64,000 nucleotides of DNA from Firmicutes bacterium AM31-12AC (GCA_003480425.1 QUJA01000001.1:186001-250000); one strand, 5' to 3'; counted from the stretch's first letter, positions 18,932 to 29,534 are shown. Numbers and translations: made by a program. The notes: generated from the sequence alone by a model not told the origin.

Positions 18932-19906
18932 TTAATTATTCGTTTTCATTTCTGTAAAAAGCATATTTAACGATTCAGATAAAGTGTAGCTGATTTGCTT
19001 TACAAGTTCATCTTCGTTTTTGGGTGTGACAAACATTCCATTCAAATGTGGTGATATCAGCTCTTTAATCAGCTCATATTTTTCACTATTATTATAGCTT
19101 CGCAATACATTTCCGACTCCTTTTAACACCTCCGATGTTTCCAGCGCACTAATTAGATTTTCCATAGTATCATTGACAATCGTCGCTGCATCTACAACTG
19201 TCGGAACTCCAATTCCGATTACCGGAATGCCCAGTGTCTCTTTTGTAAGACCACTCCTATGATTTCCTACTCCTGAACCCGGATGGATTCCCGTATCTGC
19301 AATCTGAATCGTTCGATTTAATCGTTTTGAATTTCGTGCAGCCAATGCATCAATCGCAATAACCATATCCGGTTTTGTCTCTGACACAATGCCTTTTATA
19401 ATCTCAAGCGTTTCCATCCCCGTCTGTCCCATCACCCCCGGCACAATCGCACTGACAATTCCGTTTTCTTCCATTTCCATTGCATATCTTCCATACTCTT
19501 TCATAATATGCCTCGTCACTCTTAAATTATCTACAACATATGGACCAAGTGCATCCGGCGTCACCTGACGATTGCCTAGTCCTACAACTAAAATGGAGCA
19601 AATTTCTTTCTCCTGCAAATGTATTATCTCCCCAATTTTTCTTGCAAGCTTTTCGGAAATTTCTCTGTGATAATCTTCGTCTGACATTGCCATATTAGGT
19701 GCTTCAATCGTCAAATACACTCCCACAGGTTTTCCCATGCTTTTAGCTCCGTTTTCCGTTTCGATTTTAACCTTTGTAATCTGAATCTCCAGTTCTTCTT
19801 CATACTCTTCCTCTAAAATCACTCCCGGAATTTCAACCTGCTCTGATTCAAAGCGTTCTTTTTCTTCCAACGCAAGATCAGTTCTCACATTATATTTTTC
19901 TAACAT
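18932..19906 (-). CDS. gpr: Germination protease GPR
   Basis: A 324-residue aspartic-type protease that degrades small acid-soluble spore proteins at germination. Conserved blocks include VRTDLALEEKERF at the start (pro-region and cleavage zone), LVVGLGNRQVTPDALGP, MVIAIDALAARN and GSGVGNHR. The ATG at 19906 was chosen; a TTG two codons upstream is possible because GAGG lies 5 bases before it. Confidence 0.94.
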   Translation of the reverse strand: MLEKYNVRTDLALEEKERFESEQVEIPGVILEEEYEEELEIQITKVKIETENGAKSMGKPVGVYLTIEAPNMAMSDEDYHREISEKLARKIGEIIHLQEKEICSILVVGLGNRQVTPDALGPYVVDNLRVTRHIMKEYGRYAMEMEENGIVSAIVPGVMGQTGMETLEIIKGIVSETKPDMVIAIDALAARNSKRLNRTIQIADTGIHPGSGVGNHRSGLTKETLGIPVIGIGVPTVVDAATIVNDTMENLISALETSEVLKGVGNVLRSYNNSEKYELIKELISPHLNGMFVTPKNEDELVKQISYTLSESLNMLFTEMKTNN

Positions 19907-19970
19907 CGTCAATTTTTCCTCTTTTCCTTTTTTCTACTTGTATTTTTTACAGTATTTTTCAAATTATGTA

Positions 19971-19999
19971 TTGACAAGTTCTTCCTATTAGCATAAAAT
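19971..19999 (+). promoter_or_regulatory. Sigma-A promoter of rpsT
   Basis: TTGACA at 19971-19976 and TAAAAT at 19994-19999 with a 17-base spacer, 125 bases before the rpsT start. A hairpin ATTAGA...TCTAAT (about 20017-20042) follows in the leader, a possible site for S20 control. Confidence 0.8.
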
Positions 20000-20123
20000 A
20001 AACGAGTATGTTCCATTAGAACGTCCGTGTCCGAGTCTAATGTGGACAAGTAAAGTGGTGATTTATCATCCGCTTGAGATATTATTACATTTGAAAATTT
20101 ATTATTATTTGGAGGTGCTCAGA

Positions 20124-20387
20124 TTGGCTAACATTAAATCTGCTAAAAAAAGAATTTTAGTTAACGAAACTAAAGCTGCTAGAAACAAAGCAATCAAATC
20201 TAAAGTTAAAACTGCTATTAAGAAAGTAGACGCTGCAGTTGCACAGAAAGACGTTGAAGCTGCTAAGACAGCTCTCAAAGCTGCTATCGTTGAAATCACA
20301 AAAGCTGGAAGCAAAGGTGTATACCACAAAAATACAGTTTCAAGAAAGATTGCTCGTCTTTCAAAATCTGTAAACAGCATTGCTTAA
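20124..20387 (+). CDS. rpsT: 30S ribosomal protein S20
   Basis: 87 residues, Lys/Ala-rich, starting with ANIKSAKKRILVNETKAARN as in other S20 proteins. The start is TTG at 20124 with GGAGG eight bases upstream; a longer reading from 20040 has no ribosome site. S20 commonly uses a rare start codon, which is tied to its autoregulation. It is a lone plus-strand gene back to back with gpr. Confidence 0.96.
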   Translation: MANIKSAKKRILVNETKAARNKAIKSKVKTAIKKVDAAVAQKDVEAAKTALKAAIVEITKAGSKGVYHKNTVSRKIARLSKSVNSIA

Positions 20388-20409
20388 TTAATATATAGAC
20401 GATTTTAAA

Positions 20410-20443
20410 ACATCCGCTACCGTCATGGCGGATGTTTTTTATT
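20410..20443 (+). terminator. Terminator after rpsT
   Basis: ACATCCGC and GCGGATGT form an 8-bp stem followed by TTTTTTATT, 22 bases after the rpsT stop. Confidence 0.9.
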
Positions 20444-20454
20444 GCGCTTGTGAT

Positions 20455-20549
20455 GGTCGCTTGCAACACCTACATTGTACGCCGCAGTGCGCATCCTTAG
20501 CGGAGCGATTTTTATATATTAGGAAAGCACTTTCCTAATATATAAAAAA
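20455..20549. repeat. Interspersed palindromic repeat, family 1, copy B
   Basis: Second copy of the 94-base unit at 1994-2087, between the converging rpsT and ilvC. It keeps a perfect 19-bp stem (TTTTTATATATTAGGAAAG and complement) although one stem pair differs from copy A, so the change is compensated on both arms. With T-runs and A-runs on either side it could terminate both converging genes. Confidence 0.85.
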
Positions 20550-20621
20550 GCACTGCCCTACAACTATTATTGTTGTAGAACAATGCCTTCTATCTAATCT
20601 TATCTTTTCCTAATTTTCCAA

Positions 20622-21652
<1,031 letters not shown>

Positions 21653-21765
21653 CTAAAATTTCATGTCGGAATATCCCGACTGATTTGTATCTAGTTAAAG
21701 GCTTTTAAACCTCTAGCTTCTAAATTAAAAATTGCTGCAATCCCTACTTTGATATTCTATAAGGA

Positions 21766-22263
21766 TTATAAATATGTAATATCTTTGCTTCCTCTTGACA
21801 ATCCTGTGATTCCGGTTCTTGCAAGCTCTAAAATCTCATAACCATCCAGCAAATTTAAAAATGCTTCCAATTTTGACTGATTTCCAGTAAGCTCAATCAT
21901 AAGTGAATCCTGCTCTACGTCAACAATCTTCGCACGGAAGATATCTGCAACAGAAACAACTTCACTTCTCTGTTTTGAATTCGCTCTAATCTTAACCAGC
22001 ATCAATTCACGATACACAGAATCTTCATCCTGTAATTTCTTAATACTTCTCACATCTACAAGTTTACGAAGCTGCTTTTCAATCTGTTCCAAAATCAATT
22101 CATCACCCGATGTCACTACCGTAATTCTGGTAAATCTTGGATCTGCAGTTCTACCTGCTGTGATACTGTCAATACTGTAGCCTCGTCTACTGAACAATCC
22201 TGCAATCCTACTTAAAACACCCGGATTGTTATCAACGAGTAAAGAATATACTTGTCTTCTCAT
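21766..22263 (-). CDS. ilvN: Acetolactate synthase small (regulatory) subunit
   Basis: 165 residues, two domains: an N-terminal ACT domain (VYSLLVDNNPGVLSRIAGLFSR) that binds valine and a C-terminal half conserved in IlvN/IlvH. It regulates the catalytic IlvB, which is not in this window. The ATG at 22263 follows GGGAG at five bases. A 125-base gap with a weak hairpin separates it from ilvC. Confidence 0.93.
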   Translation of the reverse strand: MRRQVYSLLVDNNPGVLSRIAGLFSRRGYSIDSITAGRTADPRFTRITVVTSGDELILEQIEKQLRKLVDVRSIKKLQDEDSVYRELMLVKIRANSKQRSEVVSVADIFRAKIVDVEQDSLMIELTGNQSKLEAFLNLLDGYEILELARTGITGLSRGSKDITYL

Positions 22264-22331
22264 AGTATCTCCCACTTTCCCACAAACGCTATTTTGTTTT
22301 ATTTATAAAACAGAGTGCGTTCTGTTTTTTT

Positions 22332-22360
22332 ATAATAGCAACTATACTTGTTTTTGTCAA
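22332..22360 (-). promoter_or_regulatory. Sigma-A promoter of ilvN-ilvC
   Basis: On the minus strand TTGACA (22360-22355), 17 bases, then TATTAT (22337-22332), about 70 bases before ilvN. No T-box or leader peptide was recognised in the short leader. Confidence 0.75.
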
Positions 22361-22407
22361 CACTTTCTACATTATTTCTCAAAAGTTTTTTCGTACACAT
22401 CCCAATA

Positions 22408-22442
22408 GAAAAAGTGGCTGCCAACTTTCGTTGACAACCACT
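22408..22442 (-). terminator. Terminator after galE
   Basis: Minus-strand stem AGTGGTTGTCAAC / GTTGGCAGCCACT with a GAAA loop and two non-Watson-Crick positions, followed by TTTTTCTATT; 20 bases after the galE stop. Confidence 0.85.
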
Positions 22443-22461
22443 CATAGTTTTTAACTACCTA

Positions 22462-23484
22462 TTACTCTTCGTCTCTGTATCCATTCGGATTGTGTGACTG
22501 CCATCTCCATGAATCTGCACACATCTCTTCAATACCACGCTCTGCTACCCAGCCTAGCTCTTCCTTTGCTTTTGTTGCATCACAATAACATGTTGCAATA
22601 TCTCCGGCTCTTCTAGGTTTAATCTCGTATGGAATTTTCTTTCCACAGGCTTTTTCATACGCTTTCACAACATCCAGAACACTATATCCAACACCTGTTC
22701 CAAGATTATAGATATGAACTCCTGTCTGTCCTTTCATCTTTTCAATTGCTTTCACATGGCCAACCGCAAGATCAACTACATGAATATAATCACGTACACC
22801 TGTTCCATCCGGTGTATCATAATCATCACCAAATACACCAAGACATTTCAACTTACCTACTGCAACCTGCGCGATATATGGCACCAAATTGTTCGGAATA
22901 CCCTTTGGATCCTCACCAATTCTTCCTGATTCATGTGCTCCGATTGGATTGAAATAACGAAGCAGCATCACATTCCATTCTGGATCTCCAACATATAAAT
23001 CTGTTAAAATCTGCTCTAACATTCCTTTTGTTCTTCCATATGGATTCGTAATCTCTCCCTTTGGACAATTTTCTGTAATCGGAATCTCCGCAGGGTCTCC
23101 GTATACTGTTGCGGAAGAACTGAAAATAATATTCTTACATCCATGTTTTCTCATCACATCTGTCAAAATCAGTGTACCTGTAATATTGTTGTGGTAATAC
23201 TCCCAAGGTTTCTGAACAGACTCACCAACAGCTTTTAATCCGGCGAAATTAATCACCGCTTCAATATTTTCATTTTCAAAGATAGGATCAAGATCTTCTC
23301 GATTAAGGACATCCCCCTCATAAAACTTCAAAGATTTTCCTGTAATCTCCTGTACTCTCTCTAATGCCACTTCACTTGAATTATACAAATTGTCAATAAC
23401 AACAACTTCATATCCTCTATTCAGAAGTTCCACACAAGTATGGCTTCCAATATATCCTGCTCCACCTGCTACTAAAATTGCCAT
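22462..23484 (-). CDS. galE: UDP-glucose 4-epimerase
   Basis: A 340-residue SDR epimerase interconverting UDP-glucose and UDP-galactose. N-terminal NAD motif [11 protein letters not shown], catalytic FSSSATVYG with the YGRTK Tyr/Lys pair, and the usual C-terminal [14 protein letters not shown]. It starts 62 bases after a sugar nucleotidyltransferase, so the two probably work together in nucleotide-sugar supply. Confidence 0.95.
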   Translation of the reverse strand: MAILVAGGAGYIGSHTCVELLNRGYEVVVIDNLYNSSEVALERVQEITGKSLKFYEGDVLNREDLDPIFENENIEAVINFAGLKAVGESVQKPWEYYHNNITGTLILTDVMRKHGCKNIIFSSSATVYGDPAEIPITENCPKGEITNPYGRTKGMLEQILTDLYVGDPEWNVMLLRYFNPIGAHESGRIGEDPKGIPNNLVPYIAQVAVGKLKCLGVFGDDYDTPDGTGVRDYIHVVDLAVGHVKAIEKMKGQTGVHIYNLGTGVGYSVLDVVKAYEKACGKKIPYEIKPRRAGDIATCYCDATKAKEELGWVAERGIEEMCADSWRWQSHNPNGYRDEE

Positions 23485-23546
23485 AATCTTTTCATCCTTT
23501 CTTTTACAATGCTGTCAAACATAAAATCTTTAATTTAGATTCATGC

Positions 23547-24470
23547 CTATGCTTCCCACAAATGTTGTGGATAAACACCTGTATCCTTTAATTTCTGGAC
23601 TGCTGAAACAACAGCTTCTTTGTCCTCTTTATATGTAATTCCGTACCATCTGTCTTCTGAACGCAGGACTTTAACATCTGCTTTATCTTCCTCGATCAGA
23701 TCACTTACTACAGATGGAAGGAAATACTCACATTTCATAGGATTTTCTTTCAATCCTTTTTCCAAAAACTCTGGGAAACGACATTCCAGTTCTTTTAACA
23801 TACTTGCTGTAAATCCAAACATGTTCATAGACACAATACTATCTGCTGCAATATCTTCCCATGTCTGCCCATCATCCTCTGTAAACTGTACGCCCATATC
23901 ACGCTGCTCTATGTGTGTACGTTCTGTGATTCCTGTCAGAAATGCATCCTTATCCATCTCACAGATTCCTCTGGAAACATATCCATTCTCTGTCAATGTA
24001 TTAGACAAAATGTAGCCTACCATTGCATAATGATACTTCTCATCATCTTCATTTTCAGTCAGATAATTATAAATCTCCTGGAATGCATGTACTCCATAAT
24101 AATCATCTGCATTAATTACTGCAAATGGTCCATCTACTACATCTTTACAGCTTAAAATTGCATGTCCTGTACCAAATGGTTTTACGCGTCCCTCCGGAAC
24201 TTCAAATCCTTCCGGCAGTGTATCCAGTTCCTGATATACATACTCGACATCCATATACTGGCTGATTCTGTCTCCAATTCCCGCTTTAAATTCCTTCTCA
24301 ATTGCTTTCTTGATGATGAATACTACTTTTTCAAATCCGGCACGCTTTGCATCATAAATGGAAAAATCCATAATAATATGTCCTTCATTATCTACCGGAT
24401 CAATCTGTTTTAATCCGCCATATCTGCTGCCCATACCTGCTGCCATAATTACTAATACAGGTTTCTTCAT
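23547..24470 (-). CDS. Sugar-phosphate nucleotidyltransferase family protein
   Basis: 307 residues with a Rossmann-type nucleotidyltransferase fold: MAAGMGSRYGGLKQIDPV is the NTP-binding loop, KPFGTGHAILSC follows, and INADDYYG carries the metal-binding Asp. It resembles NTP_transferase proteins next to galE in Lachnospiraceae, but the sugar it activates cannot be read from sequence. RBS GGAGGAAGATAACA. Confidence 0.8.
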   Translation of the reverse strand: MKKPVLVIMAAGMGSRYGGLKQIDPVDNEGHIIMDFSIYDAKRAGFEKVVFIIKKAIEKEFKAGIGDRISQYMDVEYVYQELDTLPEGFEVPEGRVKPFGTGHAILSCKDVVDGPFAVINADDYYGVHAFQEIYNYLTENEDDEKYHYAMVGYILSNTLTENGYVSRGICEMDKDAFLTGITERTHIEQRDMGVQFTEDDGQTWEDIAADSIVSMNMFGFTASMLKELECRFPEFLEKGLKENPMKCEYFLPSVVSDLIEEDKADVKVLRSEDRWYGITYKEDKEAVVSAVQKLKDTGVYPQHLWEA

Positions 24471-24604
24471 TGTTATCTTCCTCCATCCTTCATCGTAATC
24501 AGTATACTTCGACTATATTTTCAAATCAATAAACGAAACGTGCATAATACATTAAATTTATGTAATTTTGTTGCACACCGTCTATATCTTTTGTAACACA
24601 AATG

Positions 24605-26434
24605 CTATTTTTTCTGCGCTTCAATCTTTTCAGCCAAATCATTCAAATACACCCAGCGATCCATTTTTCCTTCAAGCTGTGCTTCCGCCTCCGATTTTTC
24701 TCCCATCAATTCTGAAAGTTTTGCAGAATTCGTCGCATTTTCCATAATTGCTGCATCCAGATTCTCAATTTTCTCTTCCAGTTCAGCAATCTCGTCATCT
24801 ATCATATCATATTCTCGTTGTTCTTTGAAACTAAACTTTAATTTCACCGGTTGATTCTGTTTCCATTCTTTCGCATTACTTTTCTTTTCTTCCGGTGTAT
24901 TTATCACTTTTCCGGAACCATTTCCCGGATTACTTCCGGTTTCTCCCATTCCCATTCTCTGTCTTGTTTCCAGATAATCCGTATATGCACCTTCATACTG
25001 TTTTAATTTTCCATTTCCTTCAAATGCAAAAATCCGCTCAACTACATTATCCAAAAAATACCGATCATGGGATACCGTAATAATAATTCCAGAAAATGAA
25101 TCCAAATAATCTTCCAAAATAGTCAACGTTGGAATATCCAAATCATTTGTCGGCTCATCAAGAATCAATACATTCGGAGATTCCATCAAAACCTTGCATA
25201 AATACAATCTTCGCTTCTCTCCACCAGACAATTTTTCAATCGGAGTATATTGCATTGCCCCATCAAACAAAAATCGCTCCAGCATCTGCGAAGCCGTAAT
25301 TCGCCCTTCCTTTGTCGGTACATACTCGGCCACATCTTTGATGTAATCAATCACTCTCTGTTTGCCATCCATATCTGTGACTTCCTGTGCGAAATAACCG
25401 ATTTTAATTGTATCTCCGATTTCAACTTCACCTTCATCCGGCTGAATCACTCCTGTGATAATCTTCATCAATGTAGACTTTCCACACCCATTCGGTCCGA
25501 TAATTCCTAAACGCTGATTCTTTAACACAATATAATCAAAATCGTCGATTACCCTCTTCTCTCCATAACTCTTACTTACATGGTGCAGCTCGATCGTCTT
25601 TTTCCCCATTCGCGTTCCAATTGAATCAAGCTCTACATTCTGATCTGTAACAGGTGCTTTCCCGGCCTTTAAAGCTTCCAATCTTTCCAATCTGGCTCTC
25701 TGCTTTGTTGAACGTGCACGACACCCTCTTTTTGCCCACTCCAATTCCATACGAAGTACACTCTGTCGTTTTCGCTCCGTTGCCAGTTCCATCTCCTCGC
25801 GTTGCGCCTTCATCTCCAAAAACTTTGAATAATTCGCCACATAAGAATAAAGCTTACCATGACTAATCTCCAAAATCTTGTTCGTTACACGATCCAGGAA
25901 ATATCGATCATGTGTAACCATAATTACAACACCACGGAATCGATTCAAATAATCCTCCAGCCATATAGCCATCTCATTATCAATATGGTTCGTAGGCTCG
26001 TCCAAAATCAGTACATCTGCCGGATTCACTAACGTTCGCGCAAGTGCAACACGTTTTTTCTGTCCTCCCGACAAATGCTCGATCAAAGCATCATGTTCTG
26101 TAATCCCCAAATTATTCAACACTGTCTTAGCTTCACTCTCCGTTGCCCAATCCTGGCTCAGTTTCCCATCAGCGACATAAGACAGTACCGTTGCTCCATC
26201 TGGAAATTCCGGGTTCTGCGGAAGATATGTTACACGCAATCCATTCTGGCGGATTACCTGTCCCTCATCTGGTTCTTCCAACCCCGCAATAATTTTTAAT
26301 AATGTTGTCTTTCCGGTTCCATTGATTCCAATAATTCCAATCTTATCGCCTTCGTGAATTCCATAAGAAACATCATCAAAAATCTTTTTCTCTCCATATA
26401 ATTTACTAACATGTTCAATATTTAAAACATTCAT
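24605..26434 (-). CDS. ABC-F family ATPase, Uup-like
   Basis: 609 residues with two ABC domains and no membrane segments. Walker A motifs GINGTGKTTLLK and GPNGCGKSTLMK, signatures LSGGQKKRVALARTL and LSGGEKRRLYLCKVL, and Walker B LILDEPTNHID / LILDEPTNDLD. The linker between domains is highly charged (about 235-275) and the C-terminal 90 residues form a coiled coil, as in Uup. ABC-F proteins act on the ribosome; some give antibiotic resistance, but no resistance subtype is recognisable here. Confidence 0.9.
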   Translation of the reverse strand: MNVLNIEHVSKLYGEKKIFDDVSYGIHEGDKIGIIGINGTGKTTLLKIIAGLEEPDEGQVIRQNGLRVTYLPQNPEFPDGATVLSYVADGKLSQDWATESEAKTVLNNLGITEHDALIEHLSGGQKKRVALARTLVNPADVLILDEPTNHIDNEMAIWLEDYLNRFRGVVIMVTHDRYFLDRVTNKILEISHGKLYSYVANYSKFLEMKAQREEMELATERKRQSVLRMELEWAKRGCRARSTKQRARLERLEALKAGKAPVTDQNVELDSIGTRMGKKTIELHHVSKSYGEKRVIDDFDYIVLKNQRLGIIGPNGCGKSTLMKIITGVIQPDEGEVEIGDTIKIGYFAQEVTDMDGKQRVIDYIKDVAEYVPTKEGRITASQMLERFLFDGAMQYTPIEKLSGGEKRRLYLCKVLMESPNVLILDEPTNDLDIPTLTILEDYLDSFSGIIITVSHDRYFLDNVVERIFAFEGNGKLKQYEGAYTDYLETRQRMGMGETGSNPGNGSGKVINTPEEKKSNAKEWKQNQPVKLKFSFKEQREYDMIDDEIAELEEKIENLDAAIMENATNSAKLSELMGEKSEAEAQLEGKMDRWVYLNDLAEKIEAQKK

Positions 26435-26529
26435 TTAAAATCCTCTTGCTTAAGTTTCTTTTACGTCAACGTATATTCAAATCGTACATTCATGACATGT
26501 AACGCACGATATCCCATATTACTGATATG

Positions 26530-27003
26530 CTAACGCTCACTTATCATATCATGTTCTGTAATATATTGCAAAAGGGCTTCGCATCCTTCTTTTATATCAT
26601 CGTAAGTAATGTCAAAATTACCTGTATACCATGGATCCGCAATACTTCTCGGAGAATCTGTAAAATCCAAAAGCAACTGAACCTTGTTCTCTGGATCTTC
26701 TCCTAAAATCCGCATCATATTTCTTCTATTCTCACGATCCATTCCGATGATATAATCAAATTCATCATATTCTGATTTTTTCATCTGACGCGCCCTGTGA
26801 TCTCCACAAGGGATTCCCATTTTTTGTAATTTTCGGCGTGTTCCATGATGGACCTGATTGCCGATTTCTTCCCGACTGGTAGCTGCGGAATCAATGTAAA
26901 ACGAATCCTCCAGACTGGATTTTTTAACTAAATCTTTCATAACATATTCTGCCATGGTAGAACGGCAGATGTTGCCGTGGCAAATAAATAGTACTTTTAT
27001 CAT
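26530..27003 (-). CDS. Low-molecular-weight protein tyrosine phosphatase (5' end rebuilt by element insertion)
   Basis: 157 residues with the P-loop CHGNICRS at residues 8-15, the CX5R signature, and the general acid in DPWYTG near 125. The ATG at 27003 follows a GAGG ten bases away; the ATG at 27021 overlaps that site. The first ten codons lie inside the attL repeat (26975-27128), so the start, ribosome site and promoter now come from the integrated element. Two decapitated starts of the same gene remain at 36037-36075 and 38164-38205. The gene is therefore the integration target. Confidence 0.92.
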   Translation of the reverse strand: MIKVLFICHGNICRSTMAEYVMKDLVKKSSLEDSFYIDSAATSREEIGNQVHHGTRRKLQKMGIPCGDHRARQMKKSEYDEFDYIIGMDRENRRNMMRILGEDPENKVQLLLDFTDSPRSIADPWYTGNFDITYDDIKEGCEALLQYITEHDMISER

Positions 27004-27128
27004 TGTTGCATAACCTCGCATTTCTTAGTTTTTCTTGGTATTTCGGGCTTTGTGAGCCTTTGTAAATTTTTGCTTTCTGGCATAACTTTGTTTATTTTCG
27101 CATAATATCGTCCGCAAAAGGTGTAAAA
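26975..27128. repeat. attL of integrated element A
   Basis: About 150 bases, nearly identical to 36046-36201, covering the first codons of the phosphatase and continuing into the element's left end (GCATAACCTCGCATTTCTTA, TTTCGGGCTTTGTGAGCC). Beyond it lie integrase arm-type sites: AAAAGGTGTAAAAT, AAGGTGTATG, and inverted ATTTTACACCTT at 27148-27159. The shared crossover zone of all three att copies is the TTTGCCAnG codons of the P-loop. Confidence 0.85.
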
Positions 27129-27182
27129 TAAGGTGTATGTTTTTCCATTTTACACCTTGCTATTTTCAATTAAAAATCGTAA

Positions 27183-28382
27183 TTACACAACCTGAATCCG
27201 AGCAATTTCTTCCCTGGCATCCTCAAGATTTACATGCGTATATGTATTCAGCGTTACGCTGATCTCTGAGTGGCCCATCAAATATTGCAATGCTTTTGGA
27301 TTCATTCCGGATTTTGCCATATTTGTGCAATAGGTGTGCCGGCATACATGCGGTGTAATGACAGGCATCTGTACTTTATAAGTATTATTATACTTCTGAA
27401 TGATGTGTTGAAAATAATGCTCCCAGTGCAGGGAATAACAAATACTTTTATTTTTATCAAAGTATAAGAATCCACTTTTTCCATCTACCATAGGTTCTGA
27501 TTTGGGCGGGTTCCGTTTTTCTATTATTTTCCGAAAGCATTCCTCTACATCCGCAGTCATAGGTATCTTTCTCGTTCCGCTGGTTGTTTTAGTTTCTTGA
27601 ATATAATATCCAATTTTTGATTTCTTCTGCAATTGATGATCGATGTTGATTGTATGCTCCTTGAAATCAATATCAGAAATCGTCAAACCACAAAATTCCG
27701 AGATGCGAAGGCCGGTTTTAAATAATATGTAGATTCCCTCATAATATCTGCAAAAATGAGGATCCTCCTTCACAAACCGTAGAAACTTTCGTTCCTGTGC
27801 TCTGCTGATTGCCTCTCTTGTCACACTGTCATTCACAACCACTTCCATCAGCTGAAACTGAAATGGATTTTTCCTGATCAGGTCATCATCCACTGCCAAT
27901 TGAAATGCCGGTCGAAGAACTCCTCGAATCGAATGGATGGAACTATAGCTTTTCTTTTCTACCTGCTGAAGATGTATCAGCCAACATTTTGCATCCGAAA
28001 TCCGAACCGTATCAATCCTTCTTTTTCCAAATGGATCCTTCTTCAGTAAATTGATAACTGTTCCATACCCTGCAACTGTAGTAGGTCTGACACCTTTTTT
28101 TGTTGATGTATATTTTTCAACCAGTTCCAGAACTGTCATATTACCGCCGTTTGTTGCAATCTGCTCAAAATGATCTGCCTGGATTTTCTTTTCCATTTCC
28201 CGAAGTGATGATGTGCGTCGTTTTCCTTTCGGAATTGCATCGTTATGATCTAAGCGCCAGCTATATACGCAGCACTCCTTTCCCATCTCATCGACATACT
28301 TAAATCGATATCTGCCATCAGATAACTGTATTTCTCCATTGTGTAATATACGTCCTCTATTGTCTCTCCTTTTTTCACTCAT
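27183..28382 (-). CDS. int: Tn916-family tyrosine integrase
   Basis: 399 residues, close in length and wording to Tn916 Int (MSEKRRDNRGRIL at the N terminus, the arm-binding domain). The catalytic domain (about 205-385) shows RISEFCG with the first Arg, ITPHVCRHTYCTN, the MGHSEISVTLNTY box and the Tyr nucleophile in LNTYTHVN. It recombines the att sites at 26975-27128 and 36046-36201. It lies next to attL, downstream of xis, in the Tn916 order. Confidence 0.95.
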   Translation of the reverse strand: MSEKRRDNRGRILHNGEIQLSDGRYRFKYVDEMGKECCVYSWRLDHNDAIPKGKRRTSSLREMEKKIQADHFEQIATNGGNMTVLELVEKYTSTKKGVRPTTVAGYGTVINLLKKDPFGKRRIDTVRISDAKCWLIHLQQVEKKSYSSIHSIRGVLRPAFQLAVDDDLIRKNPFQFQLMEVVVNDSVTREAISRAQERKFLRFVKEDPHFCRYYEGIYILFKTGLRISEFCGLTISDIDFKEHTINIDHQLQKKSKIGYYIQETKTTSGTRKIPMTADVEECFRKIIEKRNPPKSEPMVDGKSGFLYFDKNKSICYSLHWEHYFQHIIQKYNNTYKVQMPVITPHVCRHTYCTNMAKSGMNPKALQYLMGHSEISVTLNTYTHVNLEDAREEIARIQVV

Positions 28383-28512
28383 AATGTTTTAGTCTCCTTC
28401 ATTAAATGTTCATTTAACTTGGAAGACCGTCTCGGTTTATTCATTATACCACAAGACCTTCCCTTCGCTAAGACAAAATGAACATTATTATCATTACTAT
28501 TTCTTCTTTTAC

Positions 28513-28722
28513 TTAAACTGTACTGGCCGTATCCAGATAATCTTCAAATAATTTCCTTTTGAACCGGATATGAGAACCTACTTCCAAAATAAAATCTGCT
28601 CCTTCATTTTCACCTGCGATCTGTCTTAATCTCTTTTCTCCGATCCCGTAATATTCAGCTGCTTCGGAAACATTTAAAGAATATTTCTTCCAAACAGGTA
28701 TTGTTTTTTCTGTATAATTCAT
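28513..28722 (-). CDS. xis: Excisionase, Tn916 Xis family
   Basis: 69 residues. IPVWKKYSLNVSEAAEYYGI and GEKRLRQIAGENEGADFIL match the Tn916 Xis layout (winged-helix DNA-bending protein of 67 residues). Its ATG overlaps the stop of the DnaC-like gene as ATGA; GGGGAGGAG stands upstream. An ATG two codons earlier (28728) is also possible. Together with Int it implies that element A could excise. Confidence 0.92.
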   Translation of the reverse strand: MNYTEKTIPVWKKYSLNVSEAAEYYGIGEKRLRQIAGENEGADFILEVGSHIRFKRKLFEDYLDTASTV

Positions 28723-29534
28723 TCGCATTTCTCCTCCCCTCTGTTGGCATTCAACAAGGTTTTCGCTTTCTCCATTTTCATACTTGCAATCGCTTCTCGT
28801 TTGCTTGTGCCTCCAACATACATTGGCGTACACATTTCTAAAATACGGTCATAGATACGTCTTTTATCCAACATGGTCTCGCTTTTTATTTCTTTCAGTG
28901 GAAGATTAGTCGTAATGATCAATGGTCGTCCTGAACGGATCCTGCGATCTATGACACTGAAAATAATTCCTAATGCATATTCTGAATTTCGTTCCACTCC
29001 AAGATCATCAATAATCAAAAGCTGATACGAAGCCAATGCATTGATATATTCCGTTTTGTCTGCCAGCGGAAATATATCATCAATAATGGTATTGAAATTT
29101 GTCATCTTTACCGTTACTTCTCGTTTAAGAAGATCATTGGCAATACACCCGGCAACATAACTTTTCCCAGTCCCAACCGGTCCCCAGAACAAACAACCTA
29201 TATGGTTTCTTTTCATTTTCTCCCAGTTATCAACATATTTTTTTGCCTTATGCATTACCGCATCTGACATATCTGCATTCTCAAATGTCCACTCTTCCAT
29301 TCTGCTCTCGTCAAAACAGATGCTCGTATTTCTGCTGACTAATTCCCGGTGCTCTTTGTCTTTAAAATATTTTTGTTCTTCTTCATACGCTTTTCTGTCA
29401 CAAGCACATTGCCTGGAATGTTTCTTCATCCCCATAAAATCACCCTTAGGAAAAAATGCTTCTTTCGCTTCCCCACAGGCTTTGCAATATTGCAAACCAT
29501 CACTGCCTACACATACGGTATCTTCTTCTCTCAT
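28719..29534 (-). CDS. DnaC/IstB-type AAA+ ATPase
   Basis: 271 residues. The N-terminal zinc-like part has CKACGEAKEAFFP and CAC; the AAA+ core has Walker A GPVGTGKSYVAG near 118 and Walker B LLIIDDLGVER near 180, followed by IITTNLPLKEI and the arginine finger KRRIYDRIL. Such proteins load the replicative helicase at the origin of mobile elements. The start at 29534 follows AAAGGAGAG and overlaps the previous stop as TGATG. Confidence 0.88.
   Translation of the reverse strand: MREEDTVCVGSDGLQYCKACGEAKEAFFPKGDFMGMKKHSRQCACDRKAYEEEQKYFKDKEHRELVSRNTSICFDESRMEEWTFENADMSDAVMHKAKKYVDNWEKMKRNHIGCLFWGPVGTGKSYVAGCIANDLLKREVTVKMTNFNTIIDDIFPLADKTEYINALASYQLLIIDDLGVERNSEYALGIIFSVIDRRIRSGRPLIITTNLPLKEIKSETMLDKRRIYDRILEMCTPMYVGGTSKREAIASMKMEKAKTLLNANRGEEKCE

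Noticed and set aside
22261-22331. T-box or leader-peptide attenuator before ilvN
   Set aside because: The leader is only about 70 bases and has no T-box sequence, no run of branched-chain codons and no terminator/antiterminator pair.
26975-27128. tRNA gene as the att target
   Set aside because: No cloverleaf could be drawn; the repeat covers phosphatase codons instead.
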